The position numbers were made by a program, and so were the translations under genes. A DNA stretch of 64,000 nt. Origin: Vibrio marisflavi CECT 7928. GTDB taxonomy: Bacteria; Pseudomonadota; Gammaproteobacteria; Enterobacterales; Vibrionaceae. Position 1 is the stretch's first letter. Every line of letters starts with the position of its first letter. The stretch covers positions 558,001 through 622,000 of the forward strand of contig NZ_CAKLDM010000002.1 in the NCBI RefSeq assembly GCF_921294215.1, written 5' to 3'. Shown here piece after piece: positions 54,969 through 63,543 of the stretch. A model generated the notes under the pieces. It worked only from the letters and a program-made list of their open reading frames with translations, did no database searches and had not been told where the DNA came from.

Positions 54969-55649
54969 CTACATTTCTGCCGACATCACTCTTCCACTAA
55001 AGTATTCATTCGAAACAATATACTCTGTATTACGTATTAGCTCATCTTGCACTTGAGCCCAGTGAAATTGTCTTCCACTCGATGTCGGGTGTAGTGCAGG
55101 TACAACACCACCAACACGAATGTTGAATGGTGTTAACTCTTTTGCCCAGCTCTGAGTAAAACCTGCAATCATCGAGGTAACATTTTCAAATCCAGAAAGG
55201 TCTTGGCAGTCTTCCAATGATGCAACGTTTACAATCACACCTTTCTTATTGTCGGTGCGCATTCTTTCAGCGGTTGCTTGACCAAAATTGAATAACGTAG
55301 AAGCCATAACGGAGACAGCTGTGCTAAATAAATCGTCTGATGAGTCATCAATGAGTTTTGGTAGTTGGTTTCCAGACCAATTGTTGACTAACACGTCTGG
55401 CGAGCTGCCATAGGTAGTACTTACAAAGTCGAACAGTTGGTTGATTGAGTCTTTCGAGTAATCTGAAATATGGAACTGATGAACGTCCCTAGAGATCTTG
55501 AGACAAAGCTCGTAGGTGTTAGTTAGCCTAGTTTGTTGTTGATCACACAGAATGACCTTAGCACCCAATTCACAAAAATGGGCGGCTAATGTTTCTCCTA
55601 GCGTAGAGCCAGCAGAAGTAATGACGACAATTGCGCTTTGTATATTCAT
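54969..55649 (-). CDS. Short-chain dehydrogenase homologue, apparently lacking catalytic residues
   Basis: The 226-residue protein has the overall SDR pattern: N-terminal VVITSAGSTLGETLAAHFCE, the LVNNWSG stretch where NNAG usually stands, VIVNVASLED, and FTQSWAKELTPFNIRVGGVVP. Aligning the last segment with usual SDRs puts Phe and Thr where the catalytic Tyr and Lys of YxxxK normally sit, and the coenzyme loop has Ser and Thr for two glycines. It may bind a nucleotide without catalysis, or the alignment may mislead. No linked pathway genes are seen. Confidence 0.8.
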   Translation of the reverse strand: MNIQSAIVVITSAGSTLGETLAAHFCELGAKVILCDQQQTRLTNTYELCLKISRDVHQFHISDYSKDSINQLFDFVSTTYGSSPDVLVNNWSGNQLPKLIDDSSDDLFSTAVSVMASTLFNFGQATAERMRTDNKKGVIVNVASLEDCQDLSGFENVTSMIAGFTQSWAKELTPFNIRVGGVVPALHPTSSGRQFHWAQVQDELIRNTEYIVSNEYFSGRVMSAEM

Positions 55650-55850
55650 CCTGTTGTGCCTCCAACTCTAGTGATAAATTTATAACTAGAGGCAAAAAAT
55701 GTTCACAAAGAATGGTTGATTAGTTGTGATTTAGTTGTGAATAAGTTCAAAATTATGGTTAGTGAGGAGAGAATTGGTGACATTTGTGGGCTGATTCACA
55801 CATCCGATATTGATAGCTGTTGTTGTGAAACTGGGTGGTTATTTTCTCAG

Positions 55851-56354
55851 TTAAGTACGAATTGACAATTGATCTTTGCGACAGGAAACAAGCAGTTGTT
55901 CATAGAGGTCAAAGGGTAGTAGATCCTCTTTATTCCCCTCTTTAAGCCTTCTTCGTTCATGACCGGACAGATTGTGGTACACCTCTTCAGAAAGGTTACC
56001 AGTATCTTCTAGCTGATATACCAATGGTTCGGAGTGAAGGTAGTGGTTCAATTTTGTGCTGGGTAGACCACCTTGGTGAAAAGCTTCTGCCTGCGTAGCT
56101 GAGAAGGCATATGAGTTTTCATCCGAGGTTAACTTTTGTGGTGCAGAGAGTGAGAACTTTTTGCGTAAGGTTAAGTCTGTTTGCTCTTGTTCGCTGACTT
56201 GCTCAACGGGAGTATTGTCTCTTACATCATCAGAAAACATAGATAGAAGCAGCGAAAAATCAGCACGGCGGCCAGATTGAATAGCTTGGTTGATATTAGT
56301 ACCAACAGTCAGTTCACTAACAATTTCTGCTTTGTCTAAGGTATGAATTTGCAT
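55851..56354 (-). CDS. Unknown 167-residue protein
   Basis: I do not recognise this gene. It starts with a good ribosome-binding site (GGAG six bases upstream of the ATG at 56354). There is no signal peptide or membrane segment. The N-terminal half contains an AIQSGRRADFSLLLSMFSDDV stretch, the middle is Gln/Glu/Thr-rich, and the C-terminal 40 residues (LSGHERRRLKEGNKEDLLP, then DLYEQLLVSC) are charged and probably helical. It could be a small regulator or an effector chaperone; nothing in sequence decides. Confidence 0.7.
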   Translation of the reverse strand: MQIHTLDKAEIVSELTVGTNINQAIQSGRRADFSLLLSMFSDDVRDNTPVEQVSEQEQTDLTLRKKFSLSAPQKLTSDENSYAFSATQAEAFHQGGLPSTKLNHYLHSEPLVYQLEDTGNLSEEVYHNLSGHERRRLKEGNKEDLLPFDLYEQLLVSCRKDQLSIRT

Positions 56355-56551
56355 TTTATTCTCCACATTACAACTCGTTAGCGGTCATGTGGGAGAAAAC
56401 TTTAGTCATTATTAGTTCTTATCCAAGCAGCCGCTTTATAACGGCGATGAACTTTTCAGTTTCTTTTAGGGTAAAAAAACGTAAATTGTCTCGATTTTGC
56501 AGATTAGAACTGCATACTGTTATGCGGTAAGTAACCTAAGTGGTTTAGAGT

Positions 56552-56665
56552 ATGAAAAAACTAATCATAGGGCTTTTGGCAGCAGTAACACTTTTACTCA
56601 GTGGCTGTGTAATGGTCCCGGGGCCCGTTGTAGTGAGGCCTTTACCAAGGGTTGTTGTACTTTAA
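56552..56665 (+). CDS. Tiny lipoprotein A (37 residues)
   Basis: ATG at 56552 to TAA at 56665. It has a complete lipoprotein signal peptide, MKKLIIGLLAAVTLLLSGC, with the lipobox LSGC. The mature part is only 19 residues from the Cys: CVMVPGPVVVRPLPRVVVL, rich in Val, Pro and Arg. It is similar to lipoprotein B 290 bases downstream in signal, length and tail pattern. Function is unknown. It has no strong Shine-Dalgarno sequence. Its AT-rich flank carries a near-inverted repeat (CCAGC/GCTGG at 56687-56713). Confidence 0.72.
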   Translation: MKKLIIGLLAAVTLLLSGCVMVPGPVVVRPLPRVVVL

Positions 56666-56840
56666 AGCAGTGGTTTATTAGATTTTTGCCAGCTTAATAA
56701 AAATATCGCTGGAACTCTATGATTTGTTAATCATGAACTCAGAATATTTATACCGAATTGCTGACAGAATCTTTACTAATCGAACACTGTTTTTATGATA
56801 AAGTCCGGCCTGACTATATTGACAAAGATGTAGGTAAGTT

Positions 56841-56993
56841 ATGAAAAAATTACTAGCAGGAGCTTCCATAGTGGTTGCTTCTTTATTGAGCGGTTGTGTT
56901 GTCGCTCCACCACCACCCGCGAGAACAGTAATCGTAAAGCCTGCTCCTAGGGCAGTCGTTGTTCGACCAATGCGCAGAGTTGTAGTTATTTAA
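56841..56993 (+). CDS. Tiny lipoprotein B (50 residues)
   Basis: ATG at 56841 to TAA at 56993. Signal peptide MKKLLAGASIVVASLLSGC with lipobox LSGC, then CVVAPPPPARTVIVKPAPRA and VVVRPMRRVVVI. Proline-rich start and a basic, valine-rich end are shared with lipoprotein A. The two are likely duplicates. AGGT lies upstream of the ATG. Small cell-surface lipoproteins of this type are often missed by gene finders. Confidence 0.75.
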   Translation: MKKLLAGASIVVASLLSGCVVAPPPPARTVIVKPAPRAVVVRPMRRVVVI

Positions 56994-57311
56994 CGCAATT
57001 TATTAAAGGGATTTAAGCAAGTGATGGAAGGTATCTCAACTCTTAGAGCTCGTTCCAGCTGAGGTATAACCGATGTTGGAACGAGCTTTAATTTTCTGCC
57101 CCTAAACCATCTTCTGTTAAAGTGATGACCGTCCATTGGGGGTATCACCAAGGATACTCAAGTTCAAGAAGTGCTCGTTTGTAGCCAACAAATGAGGAAG
57201 AAAAGGGCATGAGCAATTATTGAACTGCATTTCATGTATATTACCGAAATTAGCACCACTCACAGCATGGTACTGATTATGATATATAAACATTTGAGAC
57301 GGAATAATCAC
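56994..57311. other. Intergenic region with a strong inverted repeat
   Basis: 318 bases without a gene. AGCTCGTTCCA (57047-57057) and TGGAACGAGCT (57077-57087) form a perfect 11-bp stem with a 19-base loop and a following TTAATTTTC. It is likely the terminator of the lipoprotein transcript, possibly serving the convergent large gene. A small GTATC/GATAC hairpin lies near 57140. Confidence 0.6.
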
Positions 57312-60300
57312 TTAGTCATTCTCTGCTAAATAATAAGCTAATCCCATGGAAAAGCCGACCATAGGCACTTGCATGAGTGCAGATGCAGGCGCTAAATATT
57401 CCGTAGGGTCGTCAGCACAGACCCATGCGAAATTAGTATACTTTCCTATGCTCGTAAAAATTGCTTGGACAATTTCTTCTGCTCCTTCTGTCCAGTTTGG
57501 GTCATTTATTTCAGATTCAGATCCAGCATACATTTGACCCACCATGTTTTCTAGCGCGAGAGTCGTAATTATAAAAGCGACAACCTGAGGGGGTAAGCTT
57601 GTGCCATTTAGCTGTAAGGCTCCTTTAAACATACTAAATAATGTCATCCCTAAGTAAAAAAGAGCACTTGAAGTTGATAGAGGTTCTGTATCCTCTGTTT
57701 GCAGTTTTATCACAAATTGAATAGCTGCAATTGAGCTAGTTAATATGTTATCAAGAAGATAGATAGGGTTGCTGCTAGTGTTGCTGTCGCCACTCAACTG
57801 TTTTGCTGTCCACACCAATCCATGCATATAACAATACAGAGCGCTAACAGAGTCGAAAGCAATTGTAGCTTTGTTAGCTGAAGTCGCTCCAAACCCTTCT
57901 TCAGCGGAATCTCCCGTTATATCGCTTAACGATGAATAGGACTTGCCTGTGTCTACATATAAAGTTACCCAGGTTGCTAGGGCTATCGGCCAAAATATCA
58001 GGTCAGTACCAGAAACTGTTAGATTATCGTGGTCACCTGATCCAATTCCGAACAACGCGAATATATCACCGATGAGTCCTAATTTTATAGTAAAGAGATC
58101 TTGGCTAATCATGCTTGTAATAAAGCTTGTGTCATAGCCACCATTATTGCTACCACTCTTAGATGAAAGGCTTACCTTTGTTAGTATTTCTAGTATCGGC
58201 TCTACAATATCTTCTGTATAGGCTGATGTTAAATTGCTAATATTGTCAGTAAAAACTTTTTCAACGCTTGAAGGGCTGTTTGAAACATTAGCAAGTAAAA
58301 CTAGCAGTGATAGCATTTCTTCAGATTGTGTGTCAGTAAGGTTAGCTAGGATGTTGCTAATCATGTTGGCAAGGTCATCTTCAATATCTGAAATGTCTGA
58401 AATAGAAACATCAGGCACACCAAAGTCATCACTCATGGATGAGCTATTGGTTTTTTTCATTATTGGGTGAAGTAGGTAGTTGAGAAATGGATTGTTACTA
58501 ATATTTTGTGATGCTTTATTTGTTGTTGCTTGCGCCGAGACAATGCTAGCAATATCACTTGATATAGTTGAAGAAGTAAATAAGCTGTTAGTGGAAGTTT
58601 GATTCGCTGAGCCAAAATAATTAGAAAAGGTATTATTTACAGCACTCATCCCGCTACTAATAGCCGAAGGTGGAGTGTTGATTAATGTCGAAAACTCAGT
58701 GGCTAAGCTGTTCTTTAGAGACTTAATATCTTCAAAGTACCGAAATAAAGAAATCAGCCAAATGATCAACTCAATAAACTGATACATGAATGACGCTTTG
58801 ATGATAGTCTTCAGCACTTCGACGACGATGCTAGCGAATTGCTCAATAGAATCGATGGTTTCTTGCAGATCTTGATCGAGGCCGTTCACCGCTTTCATAA
58901 TCGACTTGTCAATTTTTACCATATCACTGGCAGAAACATTGATGGCAATCTGTACTCCATTGCTAAGGTCACTGTACGCACTCTCTGACAAATGCTGCAA
59001 ATGATGCAAAGCATCACTCACACCATGACAGACTTTGGAAAATGAGGTGCCGAATGTGTTTTCTTTGCTTGTAGCGACAGCAGACAAACCACCGGGGTTA
59101 TTCGTCACCGTTCCACTGCTGTATGTAAAGGATGTAGTGTTTGACGCTGTTGTTTGCGTGCTCGATGATGAGGTTAAACAAAACAGTGGATTAAGTGTAT
59201 CTGAACTAGCATCAGGGTACAGAGTTTGTCTTGTCACCCCCGGAATGATCAGCATATTGGTACCCGACTGGTTTAAGAAAGTGGCAGTCGGCTGCATTCC
59301 ATCAGATGTTTTTTTAAAGCTGCCTTTGGTGCTGTAGTCCGGCCCAGTACTTGTACTATCAGAACTCACAGTGCTTTTACTATTGGCGATACTAGCGCCT
59401 GTGACATAGACATTGGTATCCATAAATGGAGTTGGGTTGGAGTCATTGGTTTGAACAGTTGTATCGGATGTGTTTCCCATTCGGTATTGAGCTTGCTCAG
59501 TGATATTAATGACTTGCCATGGGTAAGTGATGGCATCGTCTGCTGCAGCGATCAGGCCAATATCGGTGGAGGATGCTTCAAACTGCTTTGAGTTGACTAG
59601 TCGGGCATAAATATTCTGCCCAAATGTAGATGCTTTGAGGACAATGTTCGCTTGCTTAGTCGCTGGATCAACCTGCGCCATAAATGAGGCATACCGATTG
59701 ATGTTGTGGCAATAATTGCTCACGGTATCTGTTACGGTGCAATCAGAATCGGCTCGAATTTCCAACATTAAATCTTGGTTGGCAGTATCACTTAGGCTAG
59801 CGATATTACCATCGCTATCGGCAGGTGAGAGTGTCAGGTGGTAATAATCACCAGTTGCTTGGTCTAATGTTGGGTCATATTCAATTTGACTGGCAATCTC
59901 ATGACTATGCCACTTGCGTTCTAATAACGTGTTAATGGAACGGTAGAGGCCGTAGGTGTTGGTATCTGTAGCACCAAAAGTGGTGGAATCTGCCGTGGAG
60001 TCTGTCATCATGACGGAGCTAATATATTCGCTGTCGTGGTATGTGCGGCGAGGTGTAGTGATGTCGACGATACACCCAGATGCCAAGCATACGGCTTGTG
60101 CGGTACCATCCAGCGTGGAGCTGCTATTGGTTGACGTATTCGTATCAAAGGCCATTAACGTACTTAGTACCAGTTGGATCGGAATGGTAATGTCTTCATC
60201 CGTTGAGGATTTGTAGCAATTGCCTTCAATATAATGCCAATCGTAAGGTGTGTTTTTTACATAGCTAATTGGATTTGACTCAAAGTTTCTTACTGCTCCC

Positions 60301-62015
60301 GTTTCGTCATATGGGCCGTAAATAGGCTTGCCATAGGGTGTATCGCTGCTCGATGCTCTTTGCTGGCGTGCGAGGTAAAGGTTTTTGTTTTCATCCAATA
60401 TGAAGTACCGCATTCCACCAAACTTGCTAAAGCAGCTCGATATTTTTTTTATGTCTCCATTACCTGTAATAGGTTCGGGTAGGCGCAAGGGGTAACTTGC
60501 TTTGTGATACCAGTGACCATTGCCATCAATGTGTTTTAGTACGACGATTGCGGGCATGGCAGCATTCGTCATTTCTAAAAGTTTGACATAGTAGACGTTG
60601 CCTTCAGAATCGGTGTACCTGTATAAGTCGTGTATGCTATTGACATCTTTCCAAACCCAATTCCAAGCGCAATATATTTCTCCGGAAACATTAGGAGCGT
60701 AGGATTGTGGTTTATTTTTAGCGTGGTCATTGTCATCTTTAAATTCAGTATAAGTGCAAGTCGTTGGGAAGCCTGCAGACACTGACTTTGATGAGTCGAC
60801 TTTTGAAAACTCGTAAGATTGAGTCACTAAGTAAGTATTGCCATCTTTGTCATTAGTGGTTTGGTTCCCGTAGACCACCGTGCGAAGCACTCTATTCTCG
60901 CTGCTGTTCCAGTCGATATGAACAACCGGTGCATCGGAGGCGTTGTTGGGATAAAAGACTTTGCTCGATGATAGGTAGCCTTCAGGTGTCATAGTGAGGA
61001 TATGAGCCCCATTTCCTTCATTAAACACAATGTGTTGGTAAGAAGTTTTTTCTTCAAATACGCCTGATGAGGTATATCCAGAGTTTACAAAATGTCGAAC
61101 ACTCGAATAACCAGTATTGATATACATTGATGAAGCGTTTTTAATAGTCCATTGATATTCGCCTATCGTATCTGGTGTTATTGTGAGCGTGTCACTTGGC
61201 GCTGTTGAGGTAACAGTACCATAAATCAAATACCCATCTGACTTGCCTTGATTGAGCTCTACATAAAGTAAACACCTGGCTGTAAACTCCAGGTCACCGT
61301 TATCATTAACTACACCCACATTGTTGGCCCCGGCGATTGAGCTAAATAGTCGAATAGTACTTGGGCCATCGGAAGTTGGCGCATCAACGGTGATACCACT
61401 TTTTATAACTATCCGTTCCAAGCCTTCTGTTCTAGCACCATTTGTAACCGCTCCGATAGGGTGTTGGTAGTGGACTAAATCCCATGTGCTTTGTGTATCG
61501 GTCGTACTTACTTCCTCAAGTTGAACAAAATCGTTGAGTGCAAACGCATGTCCGTTGTCACTAAAGGTGCTTTCAATTGGATTTGAAGAGGTGAGATCTG
61601 ACTGCATTCGTATCGCACGTGCAGATGAATCAATCGTACAATGTAAATAGGTCGTATCTGGTGGAATAACAGACTCGCTATAAACCGTATCTGAAAATAA
61701 CTCTGTCCCGTAGACTATTTGTGTTGCGGTTGGGCCTTGAGCCGGAGTGTAATTAGTCGCCCCAAAAGTTTGCTCAGAATTATCTTTGTTTGGATACTCA
61801 CTGCCCAATTCTTCAGCAATAAGCCCATAAGAGAATAGACCCGAACTTATTAAAGGAGTAGCAACTAGAATAGCAGCGGTACCTTTCAAACATCTGCGCT
61901 TTGACTCTACATGTTGAAAACAATCTACTTCTTTTGGAGTAAGTTTATCTAGCTTCAGTGCTTTTTTTATCGCCTCAGTGATTTGAGTTCTTACTTTAGT
62001 GTTGAATGGATTCAT
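57312..62015 (-). CDS. Unknown 1567-residue membrane-associated or exported protein
   Basis: I do not recognise a family. The ATG at 62015 follows GAGGTG; the open frame extends 23 codons further upstream. Residues 1-43 are basic and cytoplasmic-like, residues 44-66 (KGTAAILVATPLISSGLFSYGLI) form a membrane or signal segment, and the rest follows. Residues about 70-1000 are Ser/Thr/Asn/Asp-rich, probably beta-structured, with scattered Cys and aromatic motifs (CAWNWVWKDVN, HIDGNGHWYHKASYP). Residues about 1000-1567 are helical with hydrophobic stretches near 1070-1095, 1315-1360, 1460-1500 and 1545-1567. FGAT occurs three times (residues 84-87, mid and late). The length, topology and isolation suggest a secreted or surface protein, perhaps adhesive or toxin-like. 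Confidence 0.75.
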   Translation of the reverse strand: MNPFNTKVRTQITEAIKKALKLDKLTPKEVDCFQHVESKRRCLKGTAAILVATPLISSGLFSYGLIAEELGSEYPNKDNSEQTFGATNYTPAQGPTATQIVYGTELFSDTVYSESVIPPDTTYLHCTIDSSARAIRMQSDLTSSNPIESTFSDNGHAFALNDFVQLEEVSTTDTQSTWDLVHYQHPIGAVTNGARTEGLERIVIKSGITVDAPTSDGPSTIRLFSSIAGANNVGVVNDNGDLEFTARCLLYVELNQGKSDGYLIYGTVTSTAPSDTLTITPDTIGEYQWTIKNASSMYINTGYSSVRHFVNSGYTSSGVFEEKTSYQHIVFNEGNGAHILTMTPEGYLSSSKVFYPNNASDAPVVHIDWNSSENRVLRTVVYGNQTTNDKDGNTYLVTQSYEFSKVDSSKSVSAGFPTTCTYTEFKDDNDHAKNKPQSYAPNVSGEIYCAWNWVWKDVNSIHDLYRYTDSEGNVYYVKLLEMTNAAMPAIVVLKHIDGNGHWYHKASYPLRLPEPITGNGDIKKISSCFSKFGGMRYFILDENKNLYLARQQRASSSDTPYGKPIYGPYDETGAVRNFESNPISYVKNTPYDWHYIEGNCYKSSTDEDITIPIQLVLSTLMAFDTNTSTNSSSTLDGTAQAVCLASGCIVDITTPRRTYHDSEYISSVMMTDSTADSTTFGATDTNTYGLYRSINTLLERKWHSHEIASQIEYDPTLDQATGDYYHLTLSPADSDGNIASLSDTANQDLMLEIRADSDCTVTDTVSNYCHNINRYASFMAQVDPATKQANIVLKASTFGQNIYARLVNSKQFEASSTDIGLIAAADDAITYPWQVINITEQAQYRMGNTSDTTVQTNDSNPTPFMDTNVYVTGASIANSKSTVSSDSTSTGPDYSTKGSFKKTSDGMQPTATFLNQSGTNMLIIPGVTRQTLYPDASSDTLNPLFCLTSSSSTQTTASNTTSFTYSSGTVTNNPGGLSAVATSKENTFGTSFSKVCHGVSDALHHLQHLSESAYSDLSNGVQIAINVSASDMVKIDKSIMKAVNGLDQDLQETIDSIEQFASIVVEVLKTIIKASFMYQFIELIIWLISLFRYFEDIKSLKNSLATEFSTLINTPPSAISSGMSAVNNTFSNYFGSANQTSTNSLFTSSTISSDIASIVSAQATTNKASQNISNNPFLNYLLHPIMKKTNSSSMSDDFGVPDVSISDISDIEDDLANMISNILANLTDTQSEEMLSLLVLLANVSNSPSSVEKVFTDNISNLTSAYTEDIVEPILEILTKVSLSSKSGSNNGGYDTSFITSMISQDLFTIKLGLIGDIFALFGIGSGDHDNLTVSGTDLIFWPIALATWVTLYVDTGKSYSSLSDITGDSAEEGFGATSANKATIAFDSVSALYCYMHGLVWTAKQLSGDSNTSSNPIYLLDNILTSSIAAIQFVIKLQTEDTEPLSTSSALFYLGMTLFSMFKGALQLNGTSLPPQVVAFIITTLALENMVGQMYAGSESEINDPNWTEGAEEIVQAIFTSIGKYTNFAWVCADDPTEYLAPASALMQVPMVGFSMGLAYYLAEND

Positions 62016-62213
62016 ACTGCACCTCATAACGTTGCTTACATCAATTGCATATTCAATTAAGTAAATTAATACTACTGATAGCACGTAATGGATGTGTCAG
62101 TTTGCATATAAAAATAATTAAGAATATTAATCTTTTCGTATCAAGTTGTTGCGGGTGATAGGTTTTCTGAATGAGTGTGAGTGAAGGGGCAAACTTAACT
62201 AATGCATTAAATG

Positions 62214-62236
62214 AAAAAAGCCTGCAAATGCAGGCT
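62214..62236 (-). terminator. Terminator of sodB
   Basis: AGCCTGCA/TGCAGGCT stem with a 2-base loop and, on the minus strand, a run of six T. Confidence 0.85.
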
Positions 62237-62265
62237 TAAGAATTATTTATAATTAACCCTGTTAA

Positions 62266-62850
62266 TTACTTCGCTAGGTTTTCTGCTACGAATGACCAGT
62301 TAACTAGAGCCCAGAAACCATTCATGTAGTCTGGACGCACGTTGCGGTAATCGATGTAGTATGCGTGTTCCCATAGGTCAACAGTTAGAAGAGGAGTCAC
62401 ACCTTCTTCTGTTAAAGGAGTCGCAGCGTTAGAAGTGTTAACGATGTCTAGAGAACCATCCGCTTTCTTAACAAGCCAAGTCCAAGAAGAACCGAAGTTG
62501 TTGATTGCTGAGTCAGTGAACTTAGCTTTGAATTCTTCGAATGAACCGAAAGCTGCGTTGATAGCGTCTGCTACAGCACCAGTTGGTTCGCCACCTGCGT
62601 TAGGCGCTAGGCAGTGCCAGTAGAAAGTGTGGTTCCAGATTTGCGCTGCGTTGTTGAATACACCGCCAGTTGAAGTTTTGATGATCTCTTCTAGAGACTT
62701 ACCTTCAAATTCAGTACCAGGAATAAGACCGTTTAGCTTAACAACGTAAGTGTTGTGGTGTTTACCATGGTGGAAATCTAGTGTTTCTGCTGAGATATGA
62801 GGTTCTAGTGCGTCTTTAGCGTAAGGAAGAGCTGGTAGTTCAAATGCCAT
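62266..62850 (-). CDS. sodB: Superoxide dismutase (Fe)
   Basis: Dismutates superoxide in the cytoplasm. The 194 residues contain [27 protein letters not shown] and [13 protein letters not shown], carrying the His and Asp iron ligands. The Gln-position pattern and overall sequence fit the iron enzyme. The ATG at 62850 ([12 protein letters not shown]) follows GGAGAA. Divergent from grxD, as in other gammaproteobacteria. Confidence 0.96.
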   Translation of the reverse strand: MAFELPALPYAKDALEPHISAETLDFHHGKHHNTYVVKLNGLIPGTEFEGKSLEEIIKTSTGGVFNNAAQIWNHTFYWHCLAPNAGGEPTGAVADAINAAFGSFEEFKAKFTDSAINNFGSSWTWLVKKADGSLDIVNTSNAATPLTEEGVTPLLTVDLWEHAYYIDYRNVRPDYMNGFWALVNWSFVAENLAK

Positions 62851-63013
62851 TGCTCGATTCTCCATATAGATGAAAGAGTTAGTACTTTCGATTGCTTCCG
62901 AAATTTGTTTTTATTGAGTCAATGTGACTGACTTGCGATACAGTTTAGCAAGTTTTTACTTTATTAAAAGGGTAAACCGAGGAAATTTATTGTTTGATTT
63001 CGCACTATACTTT

Positions 63014-63032
63014 ACTAATGATAATTACAAAA
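63014..63032. promoter_or_regulatory. Possible Fur box between sodB and grxD
   Basis: Contains TAATGATAAT, ten consecutive matches to the left side of the 19-base Fur consensus; overall about 12 of 19 positions fit. Iron control of sodB and grxD is plausible but the match is partial. Confidence 0.35.
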
Positions 63033-63123
63033 ATTAAACCATAGAGAATCTAAGCTTTTTATTCTCGTCTAATGGTTTAGAATAGCGGGATTAAGTGTCG
63101 TCCATTTGTACAACGAGGAAGCA

Positions 63124-63459
63124 ATGGAAACTATAGATAAAATTAAACAGCAAATCGCAGAAAACCCAATTCTTTTATACATGAAGGGCTCACCTAAGTT
63201 GCCTAGCTGTGGTTTCTCTTCTCAAGCATCTCAAGCTCTAATGGCTTGTGGCGAAAAATTTGCTTACGTTGATATTCTGCAAAACCCAGACATCCGCTCT
63301 GAGCTTCCTGTATATGCACAATGGCCAACTTTCCCTCAGCTTTGGATTGAAGGTGAGTTAATTGGTGGTTGTGACATTATTCTAGAGATGTTCCAAAAAG
63401 GCGAACTTCAGCCGCTAATCAAAGAAGCTGCTGAGAAAATCGAACAAGACGCTGAATAA
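63124..63459 (+). CDS. grxD: Monothiol glutaredoxin (Grx4 type)
   Basis: Fe-S-cluster-binding monothiol glutaredoxin of 111 residues. LLYMKGSPKLPSCGFSSQ carries the CGFS active site and WPTFPQLWIEGELIGGCD is the glutathione-binding TVP-like region. The ATG at 63124 follows GAGGAAG; a start 18 bases upstream is less likely. Confidence 0.96.
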   Translation: METIDKIKQQIAENPILLYMKGSPKLPSCGFSSQASQALMACGEKFAYVDILQNPDIRSELPVYAQWPTFPQLWIEGELIGGCDIILEMFQKGELQPLIKEAAEKIEQDAE

Positions 63460-63490
63460 TACTGTATAAAATTACAGTTTTTCTTGTTTT

Positions 63491-63518
63491 AGGGCTACAA
63501 TTTCAATATTGTAGCCCT
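63491..63518 (+). terminator. Terminator of grxD
   Basis: Perfect 11-bp stem AGGGCTACAAT/ATTGTAGCCCT with a 6-base loop, followed by a weak T stretch. Confidence 0.7.
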
Positions 63519-63543
63519 AATTATTTCTGCTCAATAAATTTTT

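Noticed and set aside
56497..56697. 66-codon frame overlapping tiny lipoprotein A
   Set aside because: Different reading frame from the lipoprotein, which has a full signal peptide and lipobox; the 66-codon frame has none.
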